Assembly (NCBI RefSeq): GCF_030913635.1
Contig: NZ_CP133188.1
Coordinates: forward strand, 3,100,001-3,164,000
DNA from: Sedimentibacter sp. MB35-C1
GTDB taxonomy: Bacteria; Bacillota; Clostridia; Tissierellales; Sedimentibacteraceae
Direction of reading: 5' to 3'
DNA length: 64,000 nt
Below the pieces are notes generated by a model. The model had not been told where the DNA came from and searched no databases. It saw only the letters and a program-made list of their open reading frames with translations. Positions within the stretch are counted from its first letter, which is position 1. Each line of letters starts with the position of its first letter. Shown one piece after another: positions 8,201 through 15,759 of this stretch. A program made the translations under genes and the position numbers.

Positions 8201-10596
8201 TTAATATTTATTATCTGCGTTCCATATACTCCGCTTCCATCAATTGCAGCTGCTTTTACAGTTACAGTACCTACTCCCGTAGCAGTCAAAAGACCTGTAT
8301 CGCTTATAGTAGCACTTCCTGTTCCATTCTCTGCGCTCCAAATGACATTTTTTTCTGTTGCATTTGATGGTTCCACAGCAGCAATCATCCGAAGCAATCC
8401 ACCATCCAGAACATCTTTTGCATTTTCAGCACCAGATACAGTTATCCCACTGACTGGTATAGCCTTTATAGTTATTAACAGAGTCCCATATATCCCGCTT
8501 TCGTCAGCTGCAGCTGCTTTTACAGTCACGGTACCTACTCCAGTAGCAGTCAAAAGACCTGTATCGCTTATAGTAGCACTTCCTGTTCCATTCTCTGTGC
8601 TCCAAATGACATTTTTTTCTGTTGCATTTGCTGGTTCCACAGTAGCAATCATCTGTAATGTTTCTTCATTGAATATGCTTGTATTCTCACTGGATACAGA
8701 TATATCACTAACTGGTATAGCGTTAATCGTAATTAAAATGGTTCCATATACTCCACTTCCATCATTTGCTACTGCCTTAACGGTTACAGTACCTGCTCCA
8801 ACAGCAGTTAAAAGACCTGTATCATTTATAGTCGCACTTCCTGTTCCGTTCATTACGCTCCATGTGACACCTTTTTCCGTTGCGCTCGATGGAGTCACAG
8901 CCGCAGCCATTTGCAGTGTTCCTCCTTTTAAAACGCTGGTAGCATTATCTTCAGCAGATACAGATATGTTCTCTACAGAAGGAATTTTTTTTACTATAAA
9001 GCTGGTTACTTCCGTACCATTGGCGAAAATGGTTATTCTTGAGCTGCCCGGCTCTACATCTGCAGGGGTTACACAAACTGTGCGCTGATATCCGCTTCCG
9101 TGAAAGATTATTTGGGAATCTGGAACAAAAGTAGTGTCAGATGAGGTTGCTGAAAGAGTAACACTTTCCCCAGCATAACCTATCGTAAAAGGAATGTCTC
9201 CCGTGCTGTCATTAATTGTCTGATCTCCGATTGGTGTCATTTTAGGCAATCCGGCGCTGTTAATCATAAGATTTACATTGCTAATTTTACATCCAGATGT
9301 TCCGCCCACTTCCACACGAATTATACGTGTGCCGGTAGGAATTAAACCACTGCCTACACTGCCTGATGAAATTTTATTACCGAAAGAATCCGTAAAAATT
9401 ACATTTATGGCTCCACCATTTGTAAGATTGCACGATGTCGTATAAGTAAGAAAGCCAGCATCAATCATTTCACTAAACTTGCTTACATTAGTGGTCTGGT
9501 ACATAAAATAAGGCGAATTATAAACGTGTGTAAATGCTCCTCCGCTAATATAAAAACGACCGCTAGGATCAGTCCAGCCATTCAGAGAGTTCCCCACACC
9601 GTTAACAATAAGATTTGTATCCATTTGCACGTCACTATTCACCGTAACAGAAAAGCGTGTAACCGCAGTTTTTGTACCGTCTGATATTGAAACCGTCACC
9701 GTAGACTGCCCTTCCTTGCCGCTGACTGCAGTAAGACTTAATTCTCCATGCCCGTCAGAAAGGCTTGCTGAAATATTAGAGTTTGGAATAAGCGACGTAT
9801 TTGAAGAAGCCACAGATATTAAAAGATCTGCAAAATTCGTATCATCATCACTTACAGAAAAGCGAATGGGTCCAAGTGTTTCACCTGATACCATCCTTTG
9901 GTCAGGTATGGAAGAAATAACTGGCAGAGATGATATGTTGGGTGAAATTGTTAAAGAAAGGTCGTCAAACGCAGCAAGTCCGCAAGCAGAATAAGTACCA
10001 GTAATAATCACCCTCAAATATCTAACATTTGATGCAACTGCACCGGAAAGTGTTACCTGTGTCCATGTTTCTTCTGTAGTGGATTTTTCATATACAGGTG
10101 TACTTACAACATTTTTGTTCTCATCAAGCTCTTCGACACTTATTTTTGCTATGTTTCCGCCTGTGGCACTAAGCCATCCGCTCAAGTTAAAAACCATCGC
10201 ATTATTATCAATATCAGCTGCATTTCCACTAATGTCAATATCTTGAAAACAGCTATGAGTGCCTTCTCCCACGGATGCTGATACTGTTGTGGCAAACCCC
10301 ATGTAATATTCTCCACTATGCGGCACAATACTTAACACCGAAGTAATATCATTACCATTATACTTTTTTTCTATCTCAATAAATGTTGAAAAATCATTAA
10401 CACTTTTATTAGAATATCCTAGATCACTACCGCTCCAGTAATTGCTGGTTAGCTTGCCATTGTCGTTTGTACCCTCTCCTCCCGGATTAGCTAATAAATT
10501 TGTGTTCAGTTCCGCAGCATTTGCGTATAGCGCTGAGCCCAGCAAAAGAATTAGACTAATGCTAAAGCAAAGCAAACCTTTTAGTGTTTGATTCAT
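5236..10596 (-). CDS. Giant SLH-anchored surface protein with Ig-like and MBG repeats
   Basis: A 1786-aa secreted protein. It has a signal peptide (residues 1-28, ending near LYANAA) and an N-terminal carbohydrate-binding-like beta domain. Three or more Big_2-type Ig repeats near 540-770 share the pattern VTW/VIWSxxNGTGSATIxDTGLLTAxGxGTVTVKA. They are followed by MBG-like repeats (YGDNSFTLSTTGGxGxGxVSFES) and an MBG-2 type module (KAVIVKADDKEVVKGCKFP). Three C-terminal SLH domains occupy the last ~185 residues (DIEGHWAKDAIDFV..., TDVSSNAYYMPFIEWASKNGIVRGT, FADNEEISYYAKNAV). SLH domains bind pyruvylated secondary wall polymer, so it should sit on the cell surface as an adhesin or scaffold. RBS CAGGAGG precedes the ATG. 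It is divergent from the two-component operon at 10773 and a paralogue in its SLH part of the 15760-21843 protein. Confidence 0.88.
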   Translation of the reverse strand: MNQTLKGLLCFSISLILLLGSALYANAAELNTNLLANPGGEGTNDNGKLTSNYWSGSDLGYSNKSVNDFSTFIEIEKKYNGNDITSVLSIVPHSGEYYMGFATTVSASVGEGTHSCFQDIDISGNAADIDNNAMVFNLSGWLSATGGNIAKISVEELDENKNVVSTPVYEKSTTEETWTQVTLSGAVASNVRYLRVIITGTYSACGLAAFDDLSLTISPNISSLPVISSIPDQRMVSGETLGPIRFSVSDDDTNFADLLISVASSNTSLIPNSNISASLSDGHGELSLTAVSGKEGQSTVTVSISDGTKTAVTRFSVTVNSDVQMDTNLIVNGVGNSLNGWTDPSGRFYISGGAFTHVYNSPYFMYQTTNVSKFSEMIDAGFLTYTTSCNLTNGGAINVIFTDSFGNKISSGSVGSGLIPTGTRIIRVEVGGTSGCKISNVNLMINSAGLPKMTPIGDQTINDSTGDIPFTIGYAGESVTLSATSSDTTFVPDSQIIFHGSGYQRTVCVTPADVEPGSSRITIFANGTEVTSFIVKKIPSVENISVSAEDNATSVLKGGTLQMAAAVTPSSATEKGVTWSVMNGTGSATINDTGLLTAVGAGTVTVKAVANDGSGVYGTILITINAIPVSDISVSSENTSIFNEETLQMIATVEPANATEKNVIWSTENGTGSATISDTGLLTATGVGTVTVKAAAADESGIYGTLLITIKAIPVSGITVSGAENAKDVLDGGLLRMIAAVEPSNATEKNVIWSAENGTGSATISDTGLLTATGVGTVTVKAAAIDGSGVYGTQIININYAPIKIVEQPKSIALTYGYTNFPTLGVKVQTQPVDSGKTVTYQWYKDGISIDNAINSNYAISPDLDAGIYSYFCAVTCDGYTVNSDAAMVTVNKLTGSIVNKDYETLYTYSGNCIAIPAKNNFLTNSNGVVTFLWYKGDSTQDIDKMNKVPVNAGIYTLKIDLGETDSVTSASTTFRVNISKAEQVPLIISEVTDKKYGYGEFSLSTTGGSGTGEVVYIVSEGNGILSISGNTATIMGAGKVSVTATKAEDDNYNASSATREITIAKAEAPSIVFPTATDITYGQKLSTSILKGGSTEYGHFDWEDSDEVPEVNGGTNTSSAIFTPSVETIKNYEPIDDYYKRNTVTFSVSKATPEVIVTAAISEDDGIRKAVLTATMSKVDNGHIPTGSIKFVDSTSGTAIKILGAEAVPINYDTAIYMYTGIGDQIYKIKAIYSGDNNYETAISSELSFDSRKQDQKSFNLNQIGSKTYGDNSFTLSTTGGDGKGIVSFESSDSSIISIEGSTATIHKAGTVNITAIKAQDLDYNEAKHTASITVAKKAVIVKADDKEVVKGCKFPKFTFTAKGLVNQDSFTLLPEISTIAIDTGTLGEYTINISGGVLKNAENYTVSYVNGKLSIVNSSTNNEKAPSEANESRSKIEASTVSAGKDGNLSKELIDKLVKEEVKEFSIDSEAGTIILDLETLKIIQKQINGDIVVSAKNADKTTLSAEAKKIVGDRPVFEFSIIGTNGTKVTNFGKGKIAVSIPYVLGENEKAENIAAYYINADGDIQEMPNSAYDERIKAVNFVTDHFSKFAVGYKSDITIVFTDIEGHWAKDAIDFVTSRGIFDGTAQDKFSPNMSMTRGMFVTVLGRLAEADVSSYKDSHFTDVSSNAYYMPFIEWASKNGIVRGTSDTYFEPEQAITREQMAVIMANYAKAIGLELPQLQAENSFADNEEISYYAKNAVKQMQMAGLFSGREDNRFDSKGTATRAEVSAVIKRFVEISENK

Positions 10597-10626
10597 TATT
10601 TTTCCTCCTGTTTACCTCTTAAAATA

Positions 10627-10643
10627 ACCTTGTGTATTAAGGT
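10627..10643. promoter_or_regulatory. Inverted repeat in the SLH gene / LytTR operon intergenic region
   Basis: ACCTT-N7-AAGGT lies 31 bases upstream of the SLH start codon, with a TTGACA sequence just upstream on the minus strand (10657-10652). It may be an operator for the SLH gene; no matching protein can be assigned, and the -10 is not convincing. Confidence 0.35.
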
Positions 10644-10726
10644 AGCATTTTGTCAAGGTATTTTCAAGATGTTATGATCAAGCGGTAGAAAATTTGCACA
10701 AGTGGTCATACTTTTTTTAGAATTTG

Positions 10727-10735
10727 TGGTATAAT
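10727..10735 (+). promoter_or_regulatory. Extended -10 promoter of the LytTR operon
   Basis: TGGTATAAT (TGn plus a perfect TATAAT at 10730-10735) is an extended -10 element with no good -35. Transcription should begin near 10742. The ATG at 10734 overlaps the -10 and would therefore not be on the mRNA, which decides the start of the next gene. Confidence 0.75.
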
Positions 10736-10772
10736 GTTGAATGGATTATTATATGCAAAGGAGGGATTTCAA

Positions 10773-11498
10773 ATAATCGCAGCAATCATAGATGATATGG
10801 CGGACGAGTGTGAAGTGCTCCGCAGCCTTTTGAAGCAATACGAAATTGAACAGCAGCAAACGATACAAATCAAAGAATTTTACAGCGGCAGGGAACTGCT
10901 TCATGATTACATACCTGGCAGCTACGATGTTGTTTTTATGGATATTTTTATGAACAATGAGAACGGCGTAGACTGCGCACTAAAGCTACGACAGCTTGAC
11001 GATAATGTCAACCTTGTTTTTCTTACCACCAGCTCGGAATTCGGCGTAAAAAGCTATGATGTCCGGGCAGCAGATTACATTGTAAAACCAGCCACGATTG
11101 AAAAGATCTCTCGGGCGCTGCATTACTGCAAAATTGCAGAATCACAAAGCGAAACCTCCATCACAGTTACCGCAAAACATCAACCGTTGGAAATTGCCCT
11201 GAACCGTATTCTTTATGCCGATTACCAGAACCGCTCCACCTGTATACATTTAAAGTACTGCCTTATTTCGGTATCAGGAAGCTTCTCTGAGCTTTCCGAA
11301 CAGCTAAGCGATTATCCGCAGTTCATCTCATGCTTCAAGGGCATTGTGGTCAACTTAAATGAGGTGCAGGGACTTGGCAGTAATTATCTGATCCTGAAAA
11401 ACGGAGAGCAGCTGCCAGTCAGCCGGCGTTTGCATAGGCAGGTACAGCAAAAGCGTCTGAGTCTTTCCGCCGGTTCGCTGAGAGGTGATATGGTATGA
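10773..11498 (+). CDS. LytTR-family response regulator, apparent non-AUG start
   Basis: About 241 aa. The receiver domain (residues 1-120) carries the acidic pair in AAIIDDMADE, the phospho-acceptor in VVFMDIFMNNENG, and the Lys in DYIVKPAT. A LytTR DNA-binding domain follows (about 130-235, LNRILYADYQNRSTCIHL...LPVSRRLHRQVQQKRL). A perfect AAAGGAGGG (10757-10765) precedes codons ATA (10773) and ATC (10776); no ATG, GTG or TTG lies at that spacing. The next ATG (10797) would delete the acidic pair, and the ATG at 10734 is upstream of the predicted transcript. Initiation at ATA or ATC is therefore inferred. It is first in an operon with the LPMSG protein and sensor kinase, overlapping the next gene by 4 bases. 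Confidence 0.85.
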   Translation: MIAAIIDDMADECEVLRSLLKQYEIEQQQTIQIKEFYSGRELLHDYIPGSYDVVFMDIFMNNENGVDCALKLRQLDDNVNLVFLTTSSEFGVKSYDVRAADYIVKPATIEKISRALHYCKIAESQSETSITVTAKHQPLEIALNRILYADYQNRSTCIHLKYCLISVSGSFSELSEQLSDYPQFISCFKGIVVNLNEVQGLGSNYLILKNGEQLPVSRRLHRQVQQKRLSLSAGSLRGDMV

Positions 11499-13294
11499 AG
11501 CAGATACTTTCATTGATTTTAACTGCCATGCTGCTTTTGGTCATGCCCGCTCCTTACGCACTGGGAGCGATACTCTCAGATGATCTGGATGATACCATAC
11601 ACATTTCCGTACAGGTAACCGCTCCGGTGCTTACCGTAACACCTGCGGCAATTACCCTAACCGGCTTTGATGAACCTGACCGAACTGATGCAGTGGCATT
11701 TGCCGTCGGAACCTCACAGAATGAGCTGTCAGACTGGTTCTCTGATTCTGTTACAGGCTTTACCGGCTATGATGCAGACGGAAACCCCTATGATTTGATA
11801 TCAGGCGAATGGTATTTGGATGCAGTTGATACCGACACAGTCGGTGTGTACTATGCTTCGACGGCACCCGACCTTGGAGCAGAATATATTCTGACTGACG
11901 GTGTTTCTCTGCCACGGCAGCTATGTGCTGTTTCCATCCAAGCGCCCGGCGAACCAGATATCAACTGCTGCGTAGTAGGACGCGGCTTTCTACACTTTCC
12001 GTGGGTGCTTTCATTAGAACAGGATGAACAGTTAGATGAGTTTGTTGTATGGCTTCGGCAAAATGAAGGAGAATGGACAAGTTTAGGCGATGGCTTCTCG
12101 TTTACTTCCGGAGATTTTCAGCTTTCTCAACGAATCCTTACATACGGAAGCACTTATGAGCTTAAGGTAACCTATCCAGGCGGTCAGACCAGCGTTTTGT
12201 CCTTTCAATATGAAGGAGAGCTTAGTATCCTTGATTATTCAGGAGGTGACCGGGATGGCGGCGACGTAAAAGGCAGCGATTCCGGTACAGGCACACAACC
12301 GGCTCCAACCATTCCGCAGATGCCGGTCGATTCTCCCGAGGATGATAATTCTGACAACAGCAATAAAGGATCTGTGAAGGATAATTCGTCATCCAAAGAA
12401 AAGGAAACACTGCCGAATTCAGACTCCCATTTGCAGGAGGAACATGGTTATTCATTCGGTGAATCCCAGCCTTCTTTAACCGCTCCCAAGACACCAGACA
12501 GCTCGCAAAATAACGAAAATTATAACAGTAATAATACTTCATTGGTTCAGTCTGCTGTAGTAAAAAAATCGGAAGCCGAAGCTCCTGGTACTCCATCCGG
12601 ATCGGCAGTATCAATATATTCTGACACCTCTCTTTCACATGAAGCAGAGGGTGCTTCTTCACCCGAGCTGTTTAACTATTCAGTGTCACAATCAAATGGC
12701 AGCGACAAAGCAGTTATAAAGCAGGTTCCTAATGATAACAATATGCCGCCGGAGAATCATTCCAAAGCTCAAGTATTCGCCACTGTTGCAGAATCATATT
12801 CTCCAAACAAAACTGTCATTTCCGGTCTTCGTCTGCGAGATCTTTGCGCCGATGGAGAAAGTGTCGTATTTGGTGCCGGCAATTTAACTGTAAGTATTCC
12901 AAGCGATTTGCTTATAGCTCTGAACCTGTCGGATTCGGATACTATATCCGTTAAACTAACCCAGCCGGAAAGCAATCAAATTATGCTTTCAGTAGAGACT
13001 TCCGGCAAATTGGTTACAAACCTAACGGGAACGGTATTGCGGCTTCAATATATACCACAGTCGGAAAACGCAGATATAACCGTCCAGAATGAAACGGGAG
13101 AACAGATTACAAATGTTTTCTATGACGGCGAGCTTCTGCGCTTTGCAGCAGATGTGACAGGAACTTATACAATTATAGAACCATCAAATACACAGGAGGC
13201 GCAGAAAGATATGTCGCCTCTACTTCCCATGTCAGGCGGATTGATTTTGGCTGCAGGAGGAATTATATTTTTCAGGAGGAAACGCCATGGATAA
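11495..13294 (+). CDS. Secreted protein with C-terminal LPxSG-like wall-sorting signal
   Basis: A 599-aa protein with a signal peptide (residues 1-25, LILTAMLLLVMPAPYALGA). It has a beta-rich ectodomain (about 30-245), a long low-complexity linker rich in Ser, Asn, Asp and Pro (about 250-430), and a second folded region (about 430-560). The tail is LLPMSGG, a hydrophobic stretch and RRKRHG, the layout of a sortase signal with Ser in place of Thr. Its ATG overlaps the response-regulator stop (ATGA-type), and its stop overlaps the kinase start, so the three are translationally coupled. Inference: a surface component sensed by, or accessory to, the two-component system. No family function was recognised. 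Confidence 0.75.
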   Translation: MKQILSLILTAMLLLVMPAPYALGAILSDDLDDTIHISVQVTAPVLTVTPAAITLTGFDEPDRTDAVAFAVGTSQNELSDWFSDSVTGFTGYDADGNPYDLISGEWYLDAVDTDTVGVYYASTAPDLGAEYILTDGVSLPRQLCAVSIQAPGEPDINCCVVGRGFLHFPWVLSLEQDEQLDEFVVWLRQNEGEWTSLGDGFSFTSGDFQLSQRILTYGSTYELKVTYPGGQTSVLSFQYEGELSILDYSGGDRDGGDVKGSDSGTGTQPAPTIPQMPVDSPEDDNSDNSNKGSVKDNSSSKEKETLPNSDSHLQEEHGYSFGESQPSLTAPKTPDSSQNNENYNSNNTSLVQSAVVKKSEAEAPGTPSGSAVSIYSDTSLSHEAEGASSPELFNYSVSQSNGSDKAVIKQVPNDNNMPPENHSKAQVFATVAESYSPNKTVISGLRLRDLCADGESVVFGAGNLTVSIPSDLLIALNLSDSDTISVKLTQPESNQIMLSVETSGKLVTNLTGTVLRLQYIPQSENADITVQNETGEQITNVFYDGELLRFAADVTGTYTIIEPSNTQEAQKDMSPLLPMSGGLILAAGGIIFFRRKRHG

Positions 13295-15221
13295 AAAAAC
13301 ATTTTTATTACGGCGGTCTTTTGCGCTGTTTCTGACGATTGTCCTTTCCTCCACTATGTTTCTTGCCTTATATCACTTTGACAACAAGTACACAAAAAAC
13401 GCACCCCAAGCTATTAACGGCGCGCTTTATGTATTAGAGACGGACTGGACAAATACGCCCATACGCTATCTTATGGACGGTTGGCGTTACTATGCGGATC
13501 GCCTGCTGACACCAGAAACTCTACAGCAACAGGGTGACAATTATCAGTACCTATCCATAGGAAATAATTCCAACTTTTCTATGGGTGAACGCCGACGCTC
13601 CCCTCATGGAAGCGCAAGCTACGCCTTAACACTGTATCTGCCGGAGGAAGTGCACACCTATACCATTGAGCTTCCGGAAATCTATTCCGCCTACCGGTTT
13701 TACATTGATGATAAGCTGAAGCTTCAGATAGGCGAGCCGGACATAATAGAATATCACGATCAGACCCAATGCCGTATGATTACCTTTGAAGCCTCCGGCA
13801 AGATAACACTTCTGCTGGCAGTCAGCAACCATTCTTGGATATATAGCGGTCTTGTTTATCCTCCGGCCTTTGGTGAACCGCTGAATCTAAACACCACTCG
13901 TGGAATTCGAATTGGTCTTTGCCTTATTTTAGTCACTGTGACACTGATGCTTGCCATTTTTAGCTTTTATCTTGCCATTCGTAACCGGCGCATGAATAAT
14001 ATATGGTTTTTTTTCCTTTTATGCATGGCAACCGCAGTGTTCAAATCCTATTCCGTGGTACATGGTATCCTGACGCTGTCCATTCAACCATGGTATTCCA
14101 TTGAATTTGTCAGCGGGTATCTGGTAACACTGCTCGTCATTATTCTTCACAACCGAATTTGCGATACAAAAATATATGCGCAAATTATCAGTAGCACTTT
14201 AGCAGGAGTGGTCTGTATACTGGCGCTGCTTTATGGATTGTTTGCCGCACATCTGACGATGTCAATGATGCTAGCTTTTTCCAATCTGGTTTTTTGCTTC
14301 AAGCTGCTGACAGCCGTGTATCTTTTGTTTACTGCCGCGATAGCTGCACACCGAAATATAGAAAAAGCTTCGATACTGCTCTACGCTGATATTGTATATG
14401 CCTGCGCCTTTGTATGGGACCGCCTCCTGCCAAATTACGAGCCTGTCTTTAGTGGCTGGTTTCAGGAATGGGGCAGTTTAATCCTGGTGTTCGCAACAGG
14501 TATGGTTCTTTGGTACGACATAGCCATGGGATATCGGCACAGTCTCGTCTATGCTGAGGAACAGCGGCAGATGAAGCGTCAGCTTACAATGCAAGTGGAA
14601 CATCTGCGACAAACGAACCAGAAAGTGGAAGAAAGCACCAAACTGCGCCACGACTTTCGTCATCATCTACGCACCCTAATGACGCTTTCCGAGGAGGGAC
14701 GCCGGGATGAACTTGAAAACTATATTCGTAGCATTACAGCCATCAACGATGGCACCCGGATTGGCCGTCTCACTGACAATATCGAGTTGGATGCGGTGGT
14801 GCAGTATTACAGCAACCTTGCACAGTCAAGCGGCATCCAGTTCCGAGCAAGGCTGCAGATTCCCGCAAAGCTGCATTTTCCCATTGTTGATTTATGCGGT
14901 CTTCTTGGAAACTTGCTGGAAAATGCAGTGGAAGCTTGCCAGCGCCAGGAAAATAAGGATAATGCTATCTTTATTGCCGGACGCACACAGAACGGACAGC
15001 TTGAATTTGTTGTAGATAACAGCTTTGACGGAAAAATTAAAACCATAGGCAAAAAATATTTATCCTCCAAGAGGAACGGCTTCGGCCTTGGAATTTCCTC
15101 CGTTTTGGAAACCGTAGATCGATATGGAGGCGTAATCAATCTGTATACCGATGAAAATGGCTTCCACGCAGAGGTGTCCCTCCCCCTTGGAATTGAAGAA
15201 AGAATTCCTTTGCCTGTGTAA
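13287..15221 (+). CDS. DISM-type membrane sensor histidine kinase (GHKL ATPase)
   Basis: A 644-aa kinase. It has an N-terminal membrane anchor (about 8-28), an extracellular beta-sandwich of about 170 residues (jelly-roll 7TMR-DISMED2 type) and seven membrane helices (about 205-415). A short coiled coil follows, then an H-box KLRHDFRHHLRTLM near residue 452 of the AgrC/LytS-like kind, and a HATPase_c domain with the N-box NLLENAVEAC and G-box NGFGLGISSV. This class pairs with LytTR regulators, which fits the first gene of the operon. RBS CAGGAGG lies inside the end of the preceding gene. The likely signal is a cell-surface carbohydrate or peptide; likely targets are the neighbouring surface-protein genes. 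Confidence 0.87.
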   Translation: MDKKTFLLRRSFALFLTIVLSSTMFLALYHFDNKYTKNAPQAINGALYVLETDWTNTPIRYLMDGWRYYADRLLTPETLQQQGDNYQYLSIGNNSNFSMGERRRSPHGSASYALTLYLPEEVHTYTIELPEIYSAYRFYIDDKLKLQIGEPDIIEYHDQTQCRMITFEASGKITLLLAVSNHSWIYSGLVYPPAFGEPLNLNTTRGIRIGLCLILVTVTLMLAIFSFYLAIRNRRMNNIWFFFLLCMATAVFKSYSVVHGILTLSIQPWYSIEFVSGYLVTLLVIILHNRICDTKIYAQIISSTLAGVVCILALLYGLFAAHLTMSMMLAFSNLVFCFKLLTAVYLLFTAAIAAHRNIEKASILLYADIVYACAFVWDRLLPNYEPVFSGWFQEWGSLILVFATGMVLWYDIAMGYRHSLVYAEEQRQMKRQLTMQVEHLRQTNQKVEESTKLRHDFRHHLRTLMTLSEEGRRDELENYIRSITAINDGTRIGRLTDNIELDAVVQYYSNLAQSSGIQFRARLQIPAKLHFPIVDLCGLLGNLLENAVEACQRQENKDNAIFIAGRTQNGQLEFVVDNSFDGKIKTIGKKYLSSKRNGFGLGISSVLETVDRYGGVINLYTDENGFHAEVSLPLGIEERIPLPV

Positions 15222-15246
15222 TCCCGTTCGTAATAAAATCATAGGT

Positions 15247-15268
15247 AAAATGTATTGAATACATTTTT
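15247..15268 (+). terminator. Terminator after the sensor kinase operon
   Basis: AAAATGTAT, loop TGA, ATACATTTTT lies 26 bases beyond the kinase stop. The stem is AT-rich but followed by T residues. Confidence 0.55.
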
Positions 15269-15354
15269 GCCCTTGATTGCATACAATTTTAATCATAAAA
15301 TAGTAATGCACTAAATATTGTATGGAAATAAATGTGAACTAAGGAGTGATTAAT

Positions 15355-15438
15355 ATGCCTATGATTTATTTACCCAGTTGCAAATTTACAGAATATTCCC
15401 CAGAATCCAGCAAGAGAATTAAGAGCTTTCTTCCTTAG
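15355..15438 (+). pseudogene. 27-codon start of an Fe-S oxidoreductase-like gene, truncated
   Basis: An ATG behind a strong AAGGAGTG site opens a 27-codon frame. Its product contains YLPSCKFT followed by SPESSKRIKSFL, which resembles the amino end of small cysteine-rich (Fe-S)-binding proteins of Clostridia. The expected continuation with the CCR/CNTC-type cysteines is missing; the frame ends at TAG, and the next 300 bases hold nothing similar. It is either a relic or a short peptide gene. The family assignment rests on memory of the pattern and is tentative. Confidence 0.45.
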
Positions 15439-15759
15439 CAGACATTACAAATTCTCCTGATATATTCTATTTAGAAGTACAATTTATTTCTTTATATGTT
15501 TTCATTAAAATTATCTCACATAATCTATATTTTTGCTATATTTTAATAAATGTAATTTAATTTGTAGATGATTTGTTGTTTAATAGTTTGCTTAAGATGT
15601 TCATATTTAACGTTTAAATAGTTTATAAAAGGACATTATTTAATAAAAATAAATTTTATTAGTTAGTTGATATCCTTGCTTATTTCCTAAACATTATTAA
15701 TTATTTTTAGATTTAAAAAGTCTAAAACCAAATCCAAAATTGAAACAAGTGATAGAAGC
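15439..15759. other. AT-rich intergenic region, nothing recognised
   Basis: About 320 bases, very AT-rich, without an ORF with ribosome binding site, convincing hairpin or repeat on either strand. It separates the truncated ORF from the 3' end of the second SLH gene. Confidence 0.5.

Noticed and set aside
8342-9088. 248-codon plus-strand ORF opposite the giant SLH gene
   Set aside because: It is the antisense shadow of repeated Ig-like coding sequence, has no ribosome binding site, and its protein is low-complexity Thr/Val/Pro.
10734-10736. ATG at 10734 as the start of the LytTR regulator
   Set aside because: It overlaps the extended -10 box and lies upstream of the ribosome binding site, so it would not be transcribed or properly placed.
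12222-12662. 146-codon minus-strand ORF within the LPMSG protein gene
   Set aside because: Antisense to a clearly coding region with signal peptide and sorting signal; no ribosome binding site.
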